Shown piece after piece: positions 50,450 to 59,097 of a DNA stretch of 64,000 bases. The stretch's first letter is position 1; each line of letters begins with the position of its first letter. The stretch is from Achromobacter pestifer. GTDB lineage: Bacteria > Pseudomonadota > Gammaproteobacteria > Burkholderiales > Burkholderiaceae_B. The stretch covers positions 496,001 to 560,000 of the forward strand of contig NZ_CADIJX010000001.1 in the NCBI RefSeq assembly GCF_902859625.1. The letters are read 5' to 3'. A model generated the notes under the pieces. It saw only the letters and a list, made by a program, of their open reading frames with translations. It did not search any database and was not told the DNA's origin. Made by a program: the position numbers and the translations under genes.

Positions 50450-51907
50450 CTAGTGTGCCGCGCCGGCGGCATGCTTGCCGATCAATGTGGCGCTGGCTTC
50501 GTTCAGGCCTGCGACGTCGACGGCCAGGCCGCGCCGCCGCAGTTTGGCAACCATCTTGTGCAGCGCATCGACCGCCGATATGTCCCAGAAATGCGCGTGA
50601 GACAGATCGATCACCACGGTCTGAACCTGCTCATGGAAATCAATGGCGGTGGCAAACCGTCCCGCCGAGGCGAAAAACACCTGGCCGGCATAGCGGTAGG
50701 TGCGCGTCGTGCCATCCTCGGACAGACTCGAGGTTACGCTCAGCAGGCCTTTCACCTTGCCAGCGAAGAACAGGCCGCTCAACAGCACGCCCGTCAACAC
50801 GCCCCGGGCCAGATCGTGCGTCCAGACCACGACGATCACGGTGGCCAGCATCACCACGGACGATTGCCACGGGTGCGACCGCAGGTTGCCGAACGATTGC
50901 CAGCTGAATGTGCCAATCGACACCATGATCATGACCGCGACCAGCGCCGGCATGGGGATGCGGGCCACCAACGGCCCCAGCGCCACGATCAGGAACAGCA
51001 GGAAGGCGCCCGCCACGAAGGTGGACAGGCGCGTGCGGCCGCCGGACCTGACGTTGATGACCGATTGGCCGATCATCGCGCAGCCGCCCATCCCGCCCAG
51101 GAAGCCCGTGACGATGTTGGCGATGCCCTGGCCTTTGCATTCGCGGCGCTTGTCGCTGGAGGTGTCCGTCATGTCGTCGACGATCTGCGCCGTCATCATG
51201 GATTCCAACAGGCCCACCGCCGCCATGGTCAGCGAATACGGCAGGATGATGCGCAGCGTATCCAGCGTGAACGGCACGTCGGGGATCAGGAAGGACGGCA
51301 GGGCCGAGGGTAGCTTGCCCATGTCGCCCACCGTCGCCACGTCCAGGCCGCCATAGATGGACGCGGCCGTCATCGCGATGATTGCCACCAGCGGCGAAGG
51401 CACTACTGTAGTGACGCGCGGCAATAGGTAGATGATGGCCAAGGCGGCGGCGATCATGGCGTAGGTCATCCAGGTCACGCCCATCAGATGCGGCAACTGG
51501 GCCATGAAGATCAGGATGGCCAGAGCGTTGACGAAACCCGTGACGACCGACCGGGACACATACTGCATCAGCAGGTCCAGCCGCAGGAAACCCGCGGCGA
51601 TCTGGAAGATCCCCATCAGGATGGATGCGGCAAACAGATAGCCGATGCCGTGGTCGCGCACCAGTGGCACCACCAGGACGGCGATGGCCGCGGTGGCCGC
51701 CGAAATCATGCCAGGACGGCCGCCAGTGAACGCGATGATCACCGCGATGGAGAATGAAGCATAGAGCCCCACGCTGGGGTCCACGCCTGCAATGATGGAA
51801 AAGCCGATGGCTTCGGGGATCAGCGCAAGCGCGACGAGCACGCCCGCAAGGATGTCAGCACGTGGATTGCTCATCCATTCGCGTTGAAGCTTGGAAAAGA
51901 AGGACAT
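50450..51907 (-). CDS. SulP-family anion transporter with STAS domain
   Basis: 485 residues. About eleven or twelve membrane segments, the SulP motif [18 protein letters not shown], and a C-terminal STAS domain (about 390-480: [36 protein letters not shown]). The family carries sulfate, bicarbonate or dicarboxylates; [20 protein letters not shown] and [20 protein letters not shown] are typical of the bacterial group. The substrate is undetermined. The ATG at 51907 begins [20 protein letters not shown]. Confidence 0.9.
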   Translation of the reverse strand: MSFFSKLQREWMSNPRADILAGVLVALALIPEAIGFSIIAGVDPSVGLYASFSIAVIIAFTGGRPGMISAATAAIAVLVVPLVRDHGIGYLFAASILMGIFQIAAGFLRLDLLMQYVSRSVVTGFVNALAILIFMAQLPHLMGVTWMTYAMIAAALAIIYLLPRVTTVVPSPLVAIIAMTAASIYGGLDVATVGDMGKLPSALPSFLIPDVPFTLDTLRIILPYSLTMAAVGLLESMMTAQIVDDMTDTSSDKRRECKGQGIANIVTGFLGGMGGCAMIGQSVINVRSGGRTRLSTFVAGAFLLFLIVALGPLVARIPMPALVAVMIMVSIGTFSWQSFGNLRSHPWQSSVVMLATVIVVVWTHDLARGVLTGVLLSGLFFAGKVKGLLSVTSSLSEDGTTRTYRYAGQVFFASAGRFATAIDFHEQVQTVVIDLSHAHFWDISAVDALHKMVAKLRRRGLAVDVAGLNEASATLIGKHAAGAAH

Positions 51908-52130
51908 TGATTGGCTAACCTGAGGTCAGCAAGCGCCGGGCCTATTCCTGTCAGGAGGAAATGCGGAAGTACCGGTAAGAGCCCGGAATCGCTTGATGTT
52001 GTCCGGGGGATAGGCGCCCGGCCGAGCCACCCGGCATGCCGGGTCCAACTGGGATCGCAAGCTTGCGACCACCGCGTCCATTGCAGAAGCGGCGATCGCA
52101 TTGTACATGCCGGGATGGTTCGTACGTCTT

Positions 52131-54266
52131 TCAGAAGCGGTAGTTGGCGCTCAGCTCCACCCGCCGGCCTTCGCCCAGCAGCCACTGCGTCTGGTTGTAG
52201 TAGGCGGTTTCGGCGTACTGGCGGTCGAACACGTTGAAGGCCCGTAGCGCCAGGCTCAGATCGCGCCGGGGCTCCCATTGCAGCGCAAGATTGGTCGTGG
52301 TGTAGCCCGCCATTTCAAGCCGGTTGGCGGCATCCGCATAGCGCTTGCCCACATAGCGCACGCCGGCGCTCGCCGTCCATGTCGGGGCGAACTTCCAGCT
52401 GACCCATGCGTTGGCCACGCGCTCGGGAACGTCGGTAGGAACATTGCCGTTGCGCGACACGGCCACACCGCCAACCGATTCCGTGAAATCGTCATAGCGC
52501 GCTCGCAGCGCGACGGCGTTCAGGTCCACCCGCCAGGTTGGCGTGAGCTCCACCCCCAACGTGGCCTCCAGGCCCCGCGAGGACTGTTCACCCACCTGAA
52601 TGCGCAGCGCGGGATCGTTGGGATCGCGCGTGACCAAGTTGTTCTTGGTGATGTGATACGCCGCCAACGTCCATTGCCCCTTGTTGTCCCAGAACGTTTG
52701 CTTCACACCGATCTCGATCTGCTTGCCTTGAGAGAGCTCGTAGTCCTTGTTGGCAGGCGATAGCAGCAGAAGGCTGCCGATCGGGTCGGCGGCTTGAGCA
52801 TATTGGCCGTAGACCGACAGGGTGGGCAGCACGTCGTAGACGGTGCCCAGGCGCCAGCCAATGTTGGTGTAGGTGTTGCGGAACGCTGTCTGGTCGGCCA
52901 CCAGATCACGCCGCTTCAGGTCGATATGGTCATAGCGCAGGCCGCCCAGCACCGACCAGCGTGACGTCAGCATCAGGCGGTCCTCGGCGAACAGGGCGTA
53001 TTGGCTGGCCGTGTTGCGGTAACGCGGCGTCGTGCCCGCCACATTGATGAAGCGCCCGTGGTCCACGTCGTACGGGTCCACCAGCGATGTGCCGGAATAG
53101 GGCGAGTTGTTCGTATGCTTGAGCGACGCGCGGTTCAGCTCGACACCCACGGCCACTTTGTTTGCCAGACCGAACAGGTGCCCGTCGAAGGCCGCGTCCG
53201 TCACCATGCCGGTCTGTTCCTGATCGTGGCCGATCTCGGTATAGCCGCTGCGCAGGATTTGGCCGGCGGGCGTCCAGGTGTAGTTTTCGGCGTCGCGGTA
53301 GTCGCGGTTGCTGCCAATGTAATAGAGGCGGCTGCGCACGGTGGTGGCCGCGTTTGGCGACCATTCGGCCTTCAGTTCGGTGCGGCTGTCGCGGTAAATG
53401 ATCTTGCTGTCGGCCACGTTGTAATTCTGCTTGCGCAGGCCGTAATCCAGCGTGCCGTCGACGAGCGGGGTGCCGAAGTAGCGGGTGGGCTCTTGCCAGG
53501 CGTAGGCCTGCGTCAGCGTGATATTCAGTTCTGGCGACACGTCCAGCCGCAACGCCGCGGTCACGGCGGCATCGCGCGAGTCGCCCAGGCTGATGCCGGA
53601 GTCCGTATGGTTGCCGCTGACGTCCAGCCGATAGGACCATTTGTCATCCAGCGCGCCGCCGCTGCCGAAGCCGAAGCGTTGGGTGTCGTGCGTGCCGATG
53701 GTCGTCATCAGTTCGTTTTCGATGGGCCCGCGCGTGGGTTTCTTGGGGATCACGTTGACCACGCCGCCGATGGCGCCTTCGCCGTACAGCACGGAGGCCG
53801 GGCCGCGCAGCACTTCGATGCGATCCACAGCCCAAGGGTCGAAGATGAAGGTCTGGCCGACGCCGCCGTACTGGCGCACGCCGTCGTACAACTGCGCGAC
53901 GGAGTTGGAATCGGTGAACCCGCGAGACGACAATGATGATCCGCCATTGCCGGGGTGGCGCATGGCGCTGATGCCAGCCGCCTGGGTAATGGCGTCGGTC
54001 ACCGTCGTGGCGCCGCGTGCACGCAGCTGTTCGTTGCTGATGATGTCGATGCTGGCCGGCGTGTCGAAAGGCGTCAGACCCAGCAAGGTGCCGGTGGCCG
54101 CTTGCTCCAGCAAGGTGGGCGCGGGCGTGTCGCCAGAGACGGAAATGGCCGGCAATGTGGCGACGGGCGTGGTTTGCGCATGCAGCGCGGGCGTGAAGGC
54201 GAGCGCGGTCCAAATGGCCACGCGCCGCTTCAGGACGCGATGCGTCCTGGCGGAATAAGAAGACAT
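52131..54266 (-). CDS. TonB-dependent receptor (siderophore/copper type)
   Basis: 711 residues. A signal peptide ends near LHA-QT. The plug domain has TPFDTPASIDIISNEQLRAR and ITQAAGISAMRHPGNGGSSL, followed by SSRGF. IEVLRGPASVLYGEGAIGG and VVNVIPKKP precede the beta barrel, which ends in an aromatic residue (LSANYRF). By motif this is a ferric-siderophore-type receptor. It lies 48 bp after a DUF2946 gene on the same strand, an arrangement also seen with copper receptors such as OprC, so iron is not certain. No Fur box was recognised. Confidence 0.9.
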   Translation of the reverse strand: MSSYSARTHRVLKRRVAIWTALAFTPALHAQTTPVATLPAISVSGDTPAPTLLEQAATGTLLGLTPFDTPASIDIISNEQLRARGATTVTDAITQAAGISAMRHPGNGGSSLSSRGFTDSNSVAQLYDGVRQYGGVGQTFIFDPWAVDRIEVLRGPASVLYGEGAIGGVVNVIPKKPTRGPIENELMTTIGTHDTQRFGFGSGGALDDKWSYRLDVSGNHTDSGISLGDSRDAAVTAALRLDVSPELNITLTQAYAWQEPTRYFGTPLVDGTLDYGLRKQNYNVADSKIIYRDSRTELKAEWSPNAATTVRSRLYYIGSNRDYRDAENYTWTPAGQILRSGYTEIGHDQEQTGMVTDAAFDGHLFGLANKVAVGVELNRASLKHTNNSPYSGTSLVDPYDVDHGRFINVAGTTPRYRNTASQYALFAEDRLMLTSRWSVLGGLRYDHIDLKRRDLVADQTAFRNTYTNIGWRLGTVYDVLPTLSVYGQYAQAADPIGSLLLLSPANKDYELSQGKQIEIGVKQTFWDNKGQWTLAAYHITKNNLVTRDPNDPALRIQVGEQSSRGLEATLGVELTPTWRVDLNAVALRARYDDFTESVGGVAVSRNGNVPTDVPERVANAWVSWKFAPTWTASAGVRYVGKRYADAANRLEMAGYTTTNLALQWEPRRDLSLALRAFNVFDRQYAETAYYNQTQWLLGEGRRVELSANYRF

Positions 54267-54314
54267 GAGTGCTCTCGGTAAGCTAAGAGTTGCCGCGCCT
54301 GGGCGGCAGAGGAT

Positions 54315-54719
54315 TTAGCGGGATACCGAGAGTGGGGGTGGGGCGCGGGCGCCTAACGGCGAGCCGGTGATCGAGGCATGGACAGGCCCGGGTGGCGCGC
54401 GGGCCGCCAGGGGGTGCGCCATGACCGCCAGTGCCGCCGACAGCAAGACGGGCGAAGGCGGCAACGCCACGGCGGCAAGCGCCATCCCGACGGGGCAGGT
54501 GGCTGCTTGCGCGGCGTGCCGTTCGTCTGGCGCATTGTCTTGCTTGGAAGGTCCGGACACCCAGATAGGGCCTGCCGCCGAGCACAGCTGGATCAGCGTG
54601 CCGCCCTGTTGCGTGGCAGGCATGAAGCCCTGCGGGACCATGGCCTTCAACACGAACAGCATCAACACCAGCCAAAGGCCGGCGTTGCCGCGATTCAGGA
54701 AGGACAGATAGGGGCGCAT
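54315..54719 (-). CDS. DUF2946 family protein
   Basis: 134 residues. An N-terminal membrane segment (GNAGLWLVLMLFVLKAMVPQ) is followed by the DUF2946 motif GFMPATQQGG, a cysteine pair region (LIQLCSAAGPIW, ATCPVGMALA) and a second hydrophobic stretch (VLLSAALAVMA), then a proline-rich tail. Members are small proteins of metal-uptake loci, function unproven. It is the upstream gene of the TonB receptor operon and starts at ATG 54719, 45 bp after the MgtC gene. Confidence 0.82.
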   Translation of the reverse strand: MRPYLSFLNRGNAGLWLVLMLFVLKAMVPQGFMPATQQGGTLIQLCSAAGPIWVSGPSKQDNAPDERHAAQAATCPVGMALAAVALPPSPVLLSAALAVMAHPLAARAPPGPVHASITGSPLGARAPPPLSVSR

Positions 54720-54764
54720 GGTCGGCGCCCATTCTAGATTGTTTCGCCGCTGCCGTCCCGGGCA

Positions 54765-55478
54765 TCAGACGGTGCGGGCGGCCCAGAACGCCGTGCGCAC
54801 GGCGGGCGACGCGGCGATGCTCGCCGTCACGCGGTCCAGGTCCAGTTCGTCAACCGAGGCTTCGCTGAGCGCGGCTTCGATCTCGACCTCGTTCTCGCCG
54901 AATTGGTCGATCTTCAGTTCCGACAGCGGCAGTTGTTCGGCGTCCAGGACGTCTTCCAGGACGGTCATGGCAGCCTGCCGGTGTTCTACGTTCGCGATGA
55001 CATGAATCACGTTCGTGACTTCCGTGGTCTGCGAATCCAACGGTTGGCGGTTCACGTAGCTGACGACGGGGCGCAGCAAGGTGTTTGCCGCCAGCACGAA
55101 GGCCGTGGCGGCCACGGCTTCCAGCATCAGTGACGCGCCCGCGCAGGCGCCAATCGCGGCCGACCCCCACAAGGTGGCCGCGGTATTCAGGCCGCGGATG
55201 CTGCCGCCTTCGCGCATGATGGCCCCAGCGCCCAGAAAGCCCACGCCCGACACCACATAGGAAATGACGCGGGCGCCGCCGTCCGCGCCACCCACGCGGA
55301 ACGCCATGTCCACGAAGATGGCGGCGCCCACGGCCACCAGCACATTGGTGCGCAGGCCGGCCGTGCGCTGCCGGAACTGTCGTTCAAAGCCAACGATCGA
55401 GCCCAGTACGAAAGCGGTCAACAGGCTGACCAATGTATTGGCCAGGGTCAGGAATTGGATGTTCTCGAAGTTCTTCAT
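54765..55478 (-). CDS. MgtC/SapB-family membrane protein
   Basis: 237 residues. Five hydrophobic segments (about 8-150) with GSIVGFERQFRQRTAGLRTN and VLVAVGAAIFVDMAF, plus SYVVSGVGFLGAGAIMREGG and SIRGLNTAATLWGSAAIGAC, are the MgtC motifs. The C-terminal domain (NVIHVIANVEHRQAAMTVLE) is the ACT-like part. In Salmonella MgtC inhibits the F1Fo ATP synthase under low Mg2+. It is the third gene after a long structured leader and follows a 35-residue membrane peptide and an ACT-like protein. Confidence 0.9.
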   Translation of the reverse strand: MKNFENIQFLTLANTLVSLLTAFVLGSIVGFERQFRQRTAGLRTNVLVAVGAAIFVDMAFRVGGADGGARVISYVVSGVGFLGAGAIMREGGSIRGLNTAATLWGSAAIGACAGASLMLEAVAATAFVLAANTLLRPVVSYVNRQPLDSQTTEVTNVIHVIANVEHRQAAMTVLEDVLDAEQLPLSELKIDQFGENEVEIEAALSEASVDELDLDRVTASIAASPAVRTAFWAARTV

Positions 55479-55547
55479 TGTTTTATCCCTCGTTCAGCTT
55501 ATGGGGGCTGCTTGGGGCCGTGAGGGGCCCTTGGCCTGCCCAGGGCA

Positions 55548-55655
55548 TCAGGGCAGGTGCCAGACCGAGGCCAGCACCAGGCCCACCCCGACCAGCCAGA
55601 TCAGCGCCAGGACCAGCACGCGCGCCAGCAACAGGACTTTGTACGGATCTTTCAT
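55548..55655 (-). CDS. 35-residue single-span membrane peptide in the mgtC operon
   Basis: Reads MKDPYKVLLLARVLVLALIW then LVGVGLVLASVWHLP. AAGGAG lies 7 bases before the ATG. It has one membrane helix. It sits 69 bp upstream of mgtC on the same strand. In Salmonella the 30-residue peptide MgtR, also one helix in the mgtC operon, promotes MgtC degradation; I infer a similar role by position, not by sequence. Confidence 0.7.
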   Translation of the reverse strand: MKDPYKVLLLARVLVLALIWLVGVGLVLASVWHLP

Positions 55656-55685
55656 GACAGTCTCCTTGCCAGAGAGTCAGGAATA

Positions 55686-56069
55686 TCAGGCAGGCAGCAC
55701 GGCGATGGCCGCACCCGCTTCGCTTTCCCATTGGACGCGGCGCACATCCGGGCTTTGGCCCAAGCGCAGCGCTACCGCATTGAGCAGGTTGCGCAGATGG
55801 GGCGGGCAGTGCAACGTGACGACGGTGCAAGCCAATTGGTCGGATTCGACACGCGAAATGCGCACGGCGAGCACCCGCAGGTCCAGCGCCTGTAGTTCGT
55901 AATACAGCTGCTTGCGCAGTGCATTCAGCGTGGCGCTGACACTGACGATGGTGAATTGATAGACCGGCGTGGCCGGCGCGTGTGCGGGCAGGGCGCCCAG
56001 CACGGCAGAACCCTCGGCGCGAGCGTCATAGGCCCGATCCAGGAAGGGAAAGATTTTCTTGATGCGCAT
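55686..56069 (-). CDS. Stand-alone ACT-like domain protein of the mgtC operon
   Basis: 127 residues. MRIKKIFPFLDRAYDARAEG is followed by a beta-alpha fold: VYQFTIVSVSATLNALRKQL, YYELQALDLRVLAVRISRVE, ACTVVTLHCPPHLRNLLNAV and GQSPDVRRVQWES. This recalls the C-terminal ACT-like domain of MgtC/SapB proteins as a free protein. CAAGGAG precedes ATG 56069. It is the first gene after the leader. The relation is inferred from fold pattern and position. Confidence 0.6.
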   Translation of the reverse strand: MRIKKIFPFLDRAYDARAEGSAVLGALPAHAPATPVYQFTIVSVSATLNALRKQLYYELQALDLRVLAVRISRVESDQLACTVVTLHCPPHLRNLLNAVALRLGQSPDVRRVQWESEAGAAIAVLPA

Positions 56070-56331
56070 GTTCGTCTCCTTGACAGGGGAGTACGGTGGA
56101 AGGTCCACAGGCATGCGCCGCCTGACCGGCAAGACGCGCGCGCAACAAGGCCCGCGTATCGCGTCGGTAAAGCGCTAAAGGGAGAGGGGCGGAAAGCCCA
56201 AGTCCTGGCTGATCGCAGGACTCACGCGGAAAGAGGGTTCCGCGGATCCTGCGTCAAGCGGCGCGAGCAGTCGGTGTTCGACTACATCCGTCGTTGTCCA
56301 CAGTGATCTCTAGGTGGTTGAAAGTGCCGCG
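56070..56331 (-). promoter_or_regulatory. Structured leader (about 250 nt) of the mgtC operon, candidate cis-regulatory RNA
   Basis: No gene is seen between the promoter and ATG 56069. Two perfect hairpins lie inside: AGTCCTG (56201-56207) / CAGGACT (56216-56222), and CGCGGAA (56225-56231) / TTCCGCG (56238-56244). Salmonella mgtCBR has a long regulatory leader that senses Mg2+ and ATP; sequence similarity to it cannot be judged here. Confidence 0.5.
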
Positions 56332-56361
56332 AGTATAGCGCCGCACTAGGGTAAACACCAA
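56332..56361 (-). promoter_or_regulatory. Sigma-70 promoter of the mgtC operon
   Basis: On the minus strand TTGGTG (56356-56361) and TATACT (56332-56337) are 18 bp apart. It lies about 260 bp before the first gene. The remaining bases up to 56413 lie between this promoter and the cytochrome gene stop. Confidence 0.6.
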
Positions 56362-56413
56362 GAAAAAAACCTCCTGTCCGGCGCGCGATGTTCCGAGCAG
56401 GACAGGAGGCGGG

Positions 56414-57328
56414 TCACTTTGGCTTGGGTGGCGGGCCGGCGTAATACAGCGCCAGCGCCTCGATCTCGCTGTCGGTCAGCCGTTGCGAGAACGCACGCAT
56501 GACGCCCACGTCGTCGTTTTGGCGAGAGCCGTTGCGAAAGGCGTTCATCTGGTCCGTGAAGTACTCCTTGGATTGTCCCGCCAGTCTGGGCAGCAAGGGG
56601 CCTTCGCCCATGCCACGCAGGCCGTGGCAGTTCGCGCAGGCTGGCAGGGCGCGCGCGCCATCGCCTTGCAGGTCCAGCTTGCGCGCCGCTTCGCCGCCAA
56701 ACTCCCCGACGTGCAAAGGCGGGCCGGCCAAGGTGCCGTAATAGGCCGCAACCTGGCCGATTTCTTGTTCCGTCAGTGCTCGCGCCACGGTGTTCATCAG
56801 CGGTTGCACCCGCGTTCCGCTGCGGAAGTCGGCCAGCTGCTTGGCCAGGTACTCGCGGCTTAGCCCGGCCAGGTTCGGAAAGATGCCGCCGGTAGGGGTG
56901 ATGCCCGCCGGCCCATGGCAGGCAATACAGGCTTGCACGCCGGCGCCGGGTTTTCCATTGGCCGCCAATTGCTTGCCGGCCTCCGGATCGGCACCGCGCA
57001 GGAAGCCTTCCCAATCAGGACGTGATGCACTGAAATCCAACGCGCTTCGGCCCGGTACCGGAGCACTGGCGGCGGCGGCCGCCGTTGGGGCAGGCGCCGT
57101 GGCCGGCGTCGTGGCGGAAGAGGGCGCCGGCGCCGGCGGCTTGACGGCAGGCGCAGGAGCGGGCGCAGGAGCAGGGGTAGCGGCAGGCGGCGCGGTGACG
57201 GCACTTGCGCGGATCAAGCCGTCGCCGCCTGTGCCTATCATCTGGTGGGCCGTGGCGATCAGCGTGACAAGCGGCGGCGCGATGATGAGCAAGACCGCGA
57301 TGGTGAGGCCTTTGCGATGTTCGATCAT
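56414..57328 (-). CDS. Membrane-anchored diheme c4-type cytochrome
   Basis: 304 residues. An N-terminal anchor helix (about 9-25) is followed by an Ala/Pro-rich linker (about 45-90, TPAPAPAPAPAVKPPAPAPS). Two cytochrome domains carry CIACH at 134-138 and CANCH at 231-235, each followed by PNLAGLS- or PRLAGQS-type motifs and distal Met residues. It should take electrons from the GMC dehydrogenase, whose gene overlaps it by 4 bases (ATGA). Canonical gluconate-dehydrogenase cytochromes have three hemes; only two are present here. Confidence 0.88.
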   Translation of the reverse strand: MIEHRKGLTIAVLLIIAPPLVTLIATAHQMIGTGGDGLIRASAVTAPPAATPAPAPAPAPAVKPPAPAPSSATTPATAPAPTAAAAASAPVPGRSALDFSASRPDWEGFLRGADPEAGKQLAANGKPGAGVQACIACHGPAGITPTGGIFPNLAGLSREYLAKQLADFRSGTRVQPLMNTVARALTEQEIGQVAAYYGTLAGPPLHVGEFGGEAARKLDLQGDGARALPACANCHGLRGMGEGPLLPRLAGQSKEYFTDQMNAFRNGSRQNDDVGVMRAFSQRLTDSEIEALALYYAGPPPKPK

Positions 57329-59097
57329 GATGACACCAGCCGCCCCGGCGAACGCAGATAGTCCGCCTTGATTTTCTCAACGATCCAGTAGGCGGTGGCG
57401 CCCACGGTGCCTGTCGGGTTGTAGCCCGAGTTCTGCGGGAACAGCGCCGCGCCTGTCACGAACACATTGGGGACATCCCAGCTTTGCCCATATCGGTTGA
57501 CGACGCTGGTCTCTGGGTTGTCGCCCATGGCGGCGCCGCCCGTCAGGTGCGTGGACTGATACACGGTGGCCGAAAAAGGCCGTTTGCGCGGACCCGGCTC
57601 GGTTCGTGAAATGCCTTTCATCGCGCGTCCGATTTCGTCGCCCTTGGTCGTCAGGAAGGCCGACATGCGGATGTCGTTGTCCGGAAAATCGTAGGTGACA
57701 CGCAGCAGCGGCAGGCCCCAGGCATCCTTGTAAGTGGGGTCCAGGCTCAGATAGCCGCCGCGCCAGGGCTGGGCGGAGCCGGTGATCGTGATGGACGCGG
57801 AATGGTTGTAGTAGCGCTTGACCGCCTTCTTCCAATCGCCCCCCCATGACGGGGTGCCCTTGGGCGTGGGGTGATAGCCGATGGGAGCCCCGCTGACCAC
57901 CTGGATTTGCAGATAGCCGCCGCCCACGAAGCCCAGCGGGCCGTGGTCGAAATTGTCGGCACTGAAATCGTCCATCGTCACCGCGACGGCGCCGGCGCCC
58001 ATGAAGGGGTTGATGTTGACGGACTCGTCGAAGAACAGGTTCACGCCCGAGGTCGTCTGGTGCGTGTAGTTGCGGCCCACGACACCGGTGTTCGTCACCG
58101 GGTCATAGGGCTTGCCGATACCCGAGAGCAGCAACAGGCGCACGTTGTTGATGCCAAAGGCGCACAGCACGACGATCTCGGCGGGTTGGAAGATCTCTTC
58201 GCCAGCGGCGTCCACGTAGGTCACGCCGCGAGCGCGCTTCTTGTCTGGCGTCAGCTCCACGCGCAGCACCTGGGCGCCAGTACGGATTTCAAAGTTATCC
58301 ATCTTCATCGCGACGGGCAGGATACAGACCTGTGGCGATGCCTTGGCAAAGTGTTCGCAGCCGAAGTTGGAACAGAACCCGCAGTAGACGCAAGCGCTCA
58401 TGTGCAGGCCTTCGGAATTCACGTAGGGCCGGGTACAGAGTGCGGACGGTTGCACATAGGGGTGATAGCCCAGTTTTCTTGCGGCCTCGCCAAACAGCGC
58501 GGGGGCATAGGGCACTTTCATGGGGGGATTGGGATAGGGCCGTGATCGCCAGGGTTCAAACGGGTTGCCGCCTTCCTGCTTTTCCCCCTTGAGGTTGCCC
58601 GCCTGTCCGGAGGCGCCGATCAGATAGTCGTATCGATCGAAGTAGGGCTCCAGTTCGTCGTATGTCAGCGGCCAGTCCTGACAGGTCAGTTCCTTGTCGA
58701 AGATGCCGGCCCCATAGCGTTCGGTGTAGTGGCTGCGGATGCGGAAGTCCGTAGGGTCGAACCGGTAATACGCGCCGGACCAGTGGTTGCCTGCGCCGCC
58801 CAGGTGCGTGCCGGGGTACGCGAACTGCCAGCGGCGCATGGGCAGCGCCTTCTGGTCGGTGCTGTTGCGGAACGTGAAGGTCTCGGTGGCGGCATCCTGA
58901 TGCAGCTCGTGGCGCCGTGTGTACTTCAGTTCGTCATGGACGTTCGGTCCTTGGAAGTCGGGCGAAGGCCAGCGGGCCTGGCCCCGTTCCAGCACGACCA
59001 CGCGCTGTTTGGCGGCGGCCAGTTCCTTGCCGATGATGGATCCCGTCCAGCCGCCGCCGATGATCGCCACGTCCACCGCGGGTAAGGTCTTAGCCAT
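57325..59097 (-). CDS. GMC-type FAD oxidoreductase, gluconate/sugar dehydrogenase large subunit-like
   Basis: 590 residues. The FAD motif DVAIIGGGWTGSIIGKELAA starts the chain. TFRNSTDQKALPMRRWQFAY, FAYPGTHLGGAGNHWSGAYY, a cysteine-rich MSACVYCGFCSNFGCEHFAK and the C-terminal GMC motif YQSTHLTGGAAMGDNPETSV with GYNPTGTVGATAYWI are those of membrane 2-ketogluconate, gluconate or fructose dehydrogenases. It oxidises a sugar or sugar acid on the periplasmic side. It is the middle gene of a three-gene operon, overlapping both neighbours. Confidence 0.9.
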   Translation of the reverse strand: MAKTLPAVDVAIIGGGWTGSIIGKELAAAKQRVVVLERGQARWPSPDFQGPNVHDELKYTRRHELHQDAATETFTFRNSTDQKALPMRRWQFAYPGTHLGGAGNHWSGAYYRFDPTDFRIRSHYTERYGAGIFDKELTCQDWPLTYDELEPYFDRYDYLIGASGQAGNLKGEKQEGGNPFEPWRSRPYPNPPMKVPYAPALFGEAARKLGYHPYVQPSALCTRPYVNSEGLHMSACVYCGFCSNFGCEHFAKASPQVCILPVAMKMDNFEIRTGAQVLRVELTPDKKRARGVTYVDAAGEEIFQPAEIVVLCAFGINNVRLLLLSGIGKPYDPVTNTGVVGRNYTHQTTSGVNLFFDESVNINPFMGAGAVAVTMDDFSADNFDHGPLGFVGGGYLQIQVVSGAPIGYHPTPKGTPSWGGDWKKAVKRYYNHSASITITGSAQPWRGGYLSLDPTYKDAWGLPLLRVTYDFPDNDIRMSAFLTTKGDEIGRAMKGISRTEPGPRKRPFSATVYQSTHLTGGAAMGDNPETSVVNRYGQSWDVPNVFVTGAALFPQNSGYNPTGTVGATAYWIVEKIKADYLRSPGRLVSS

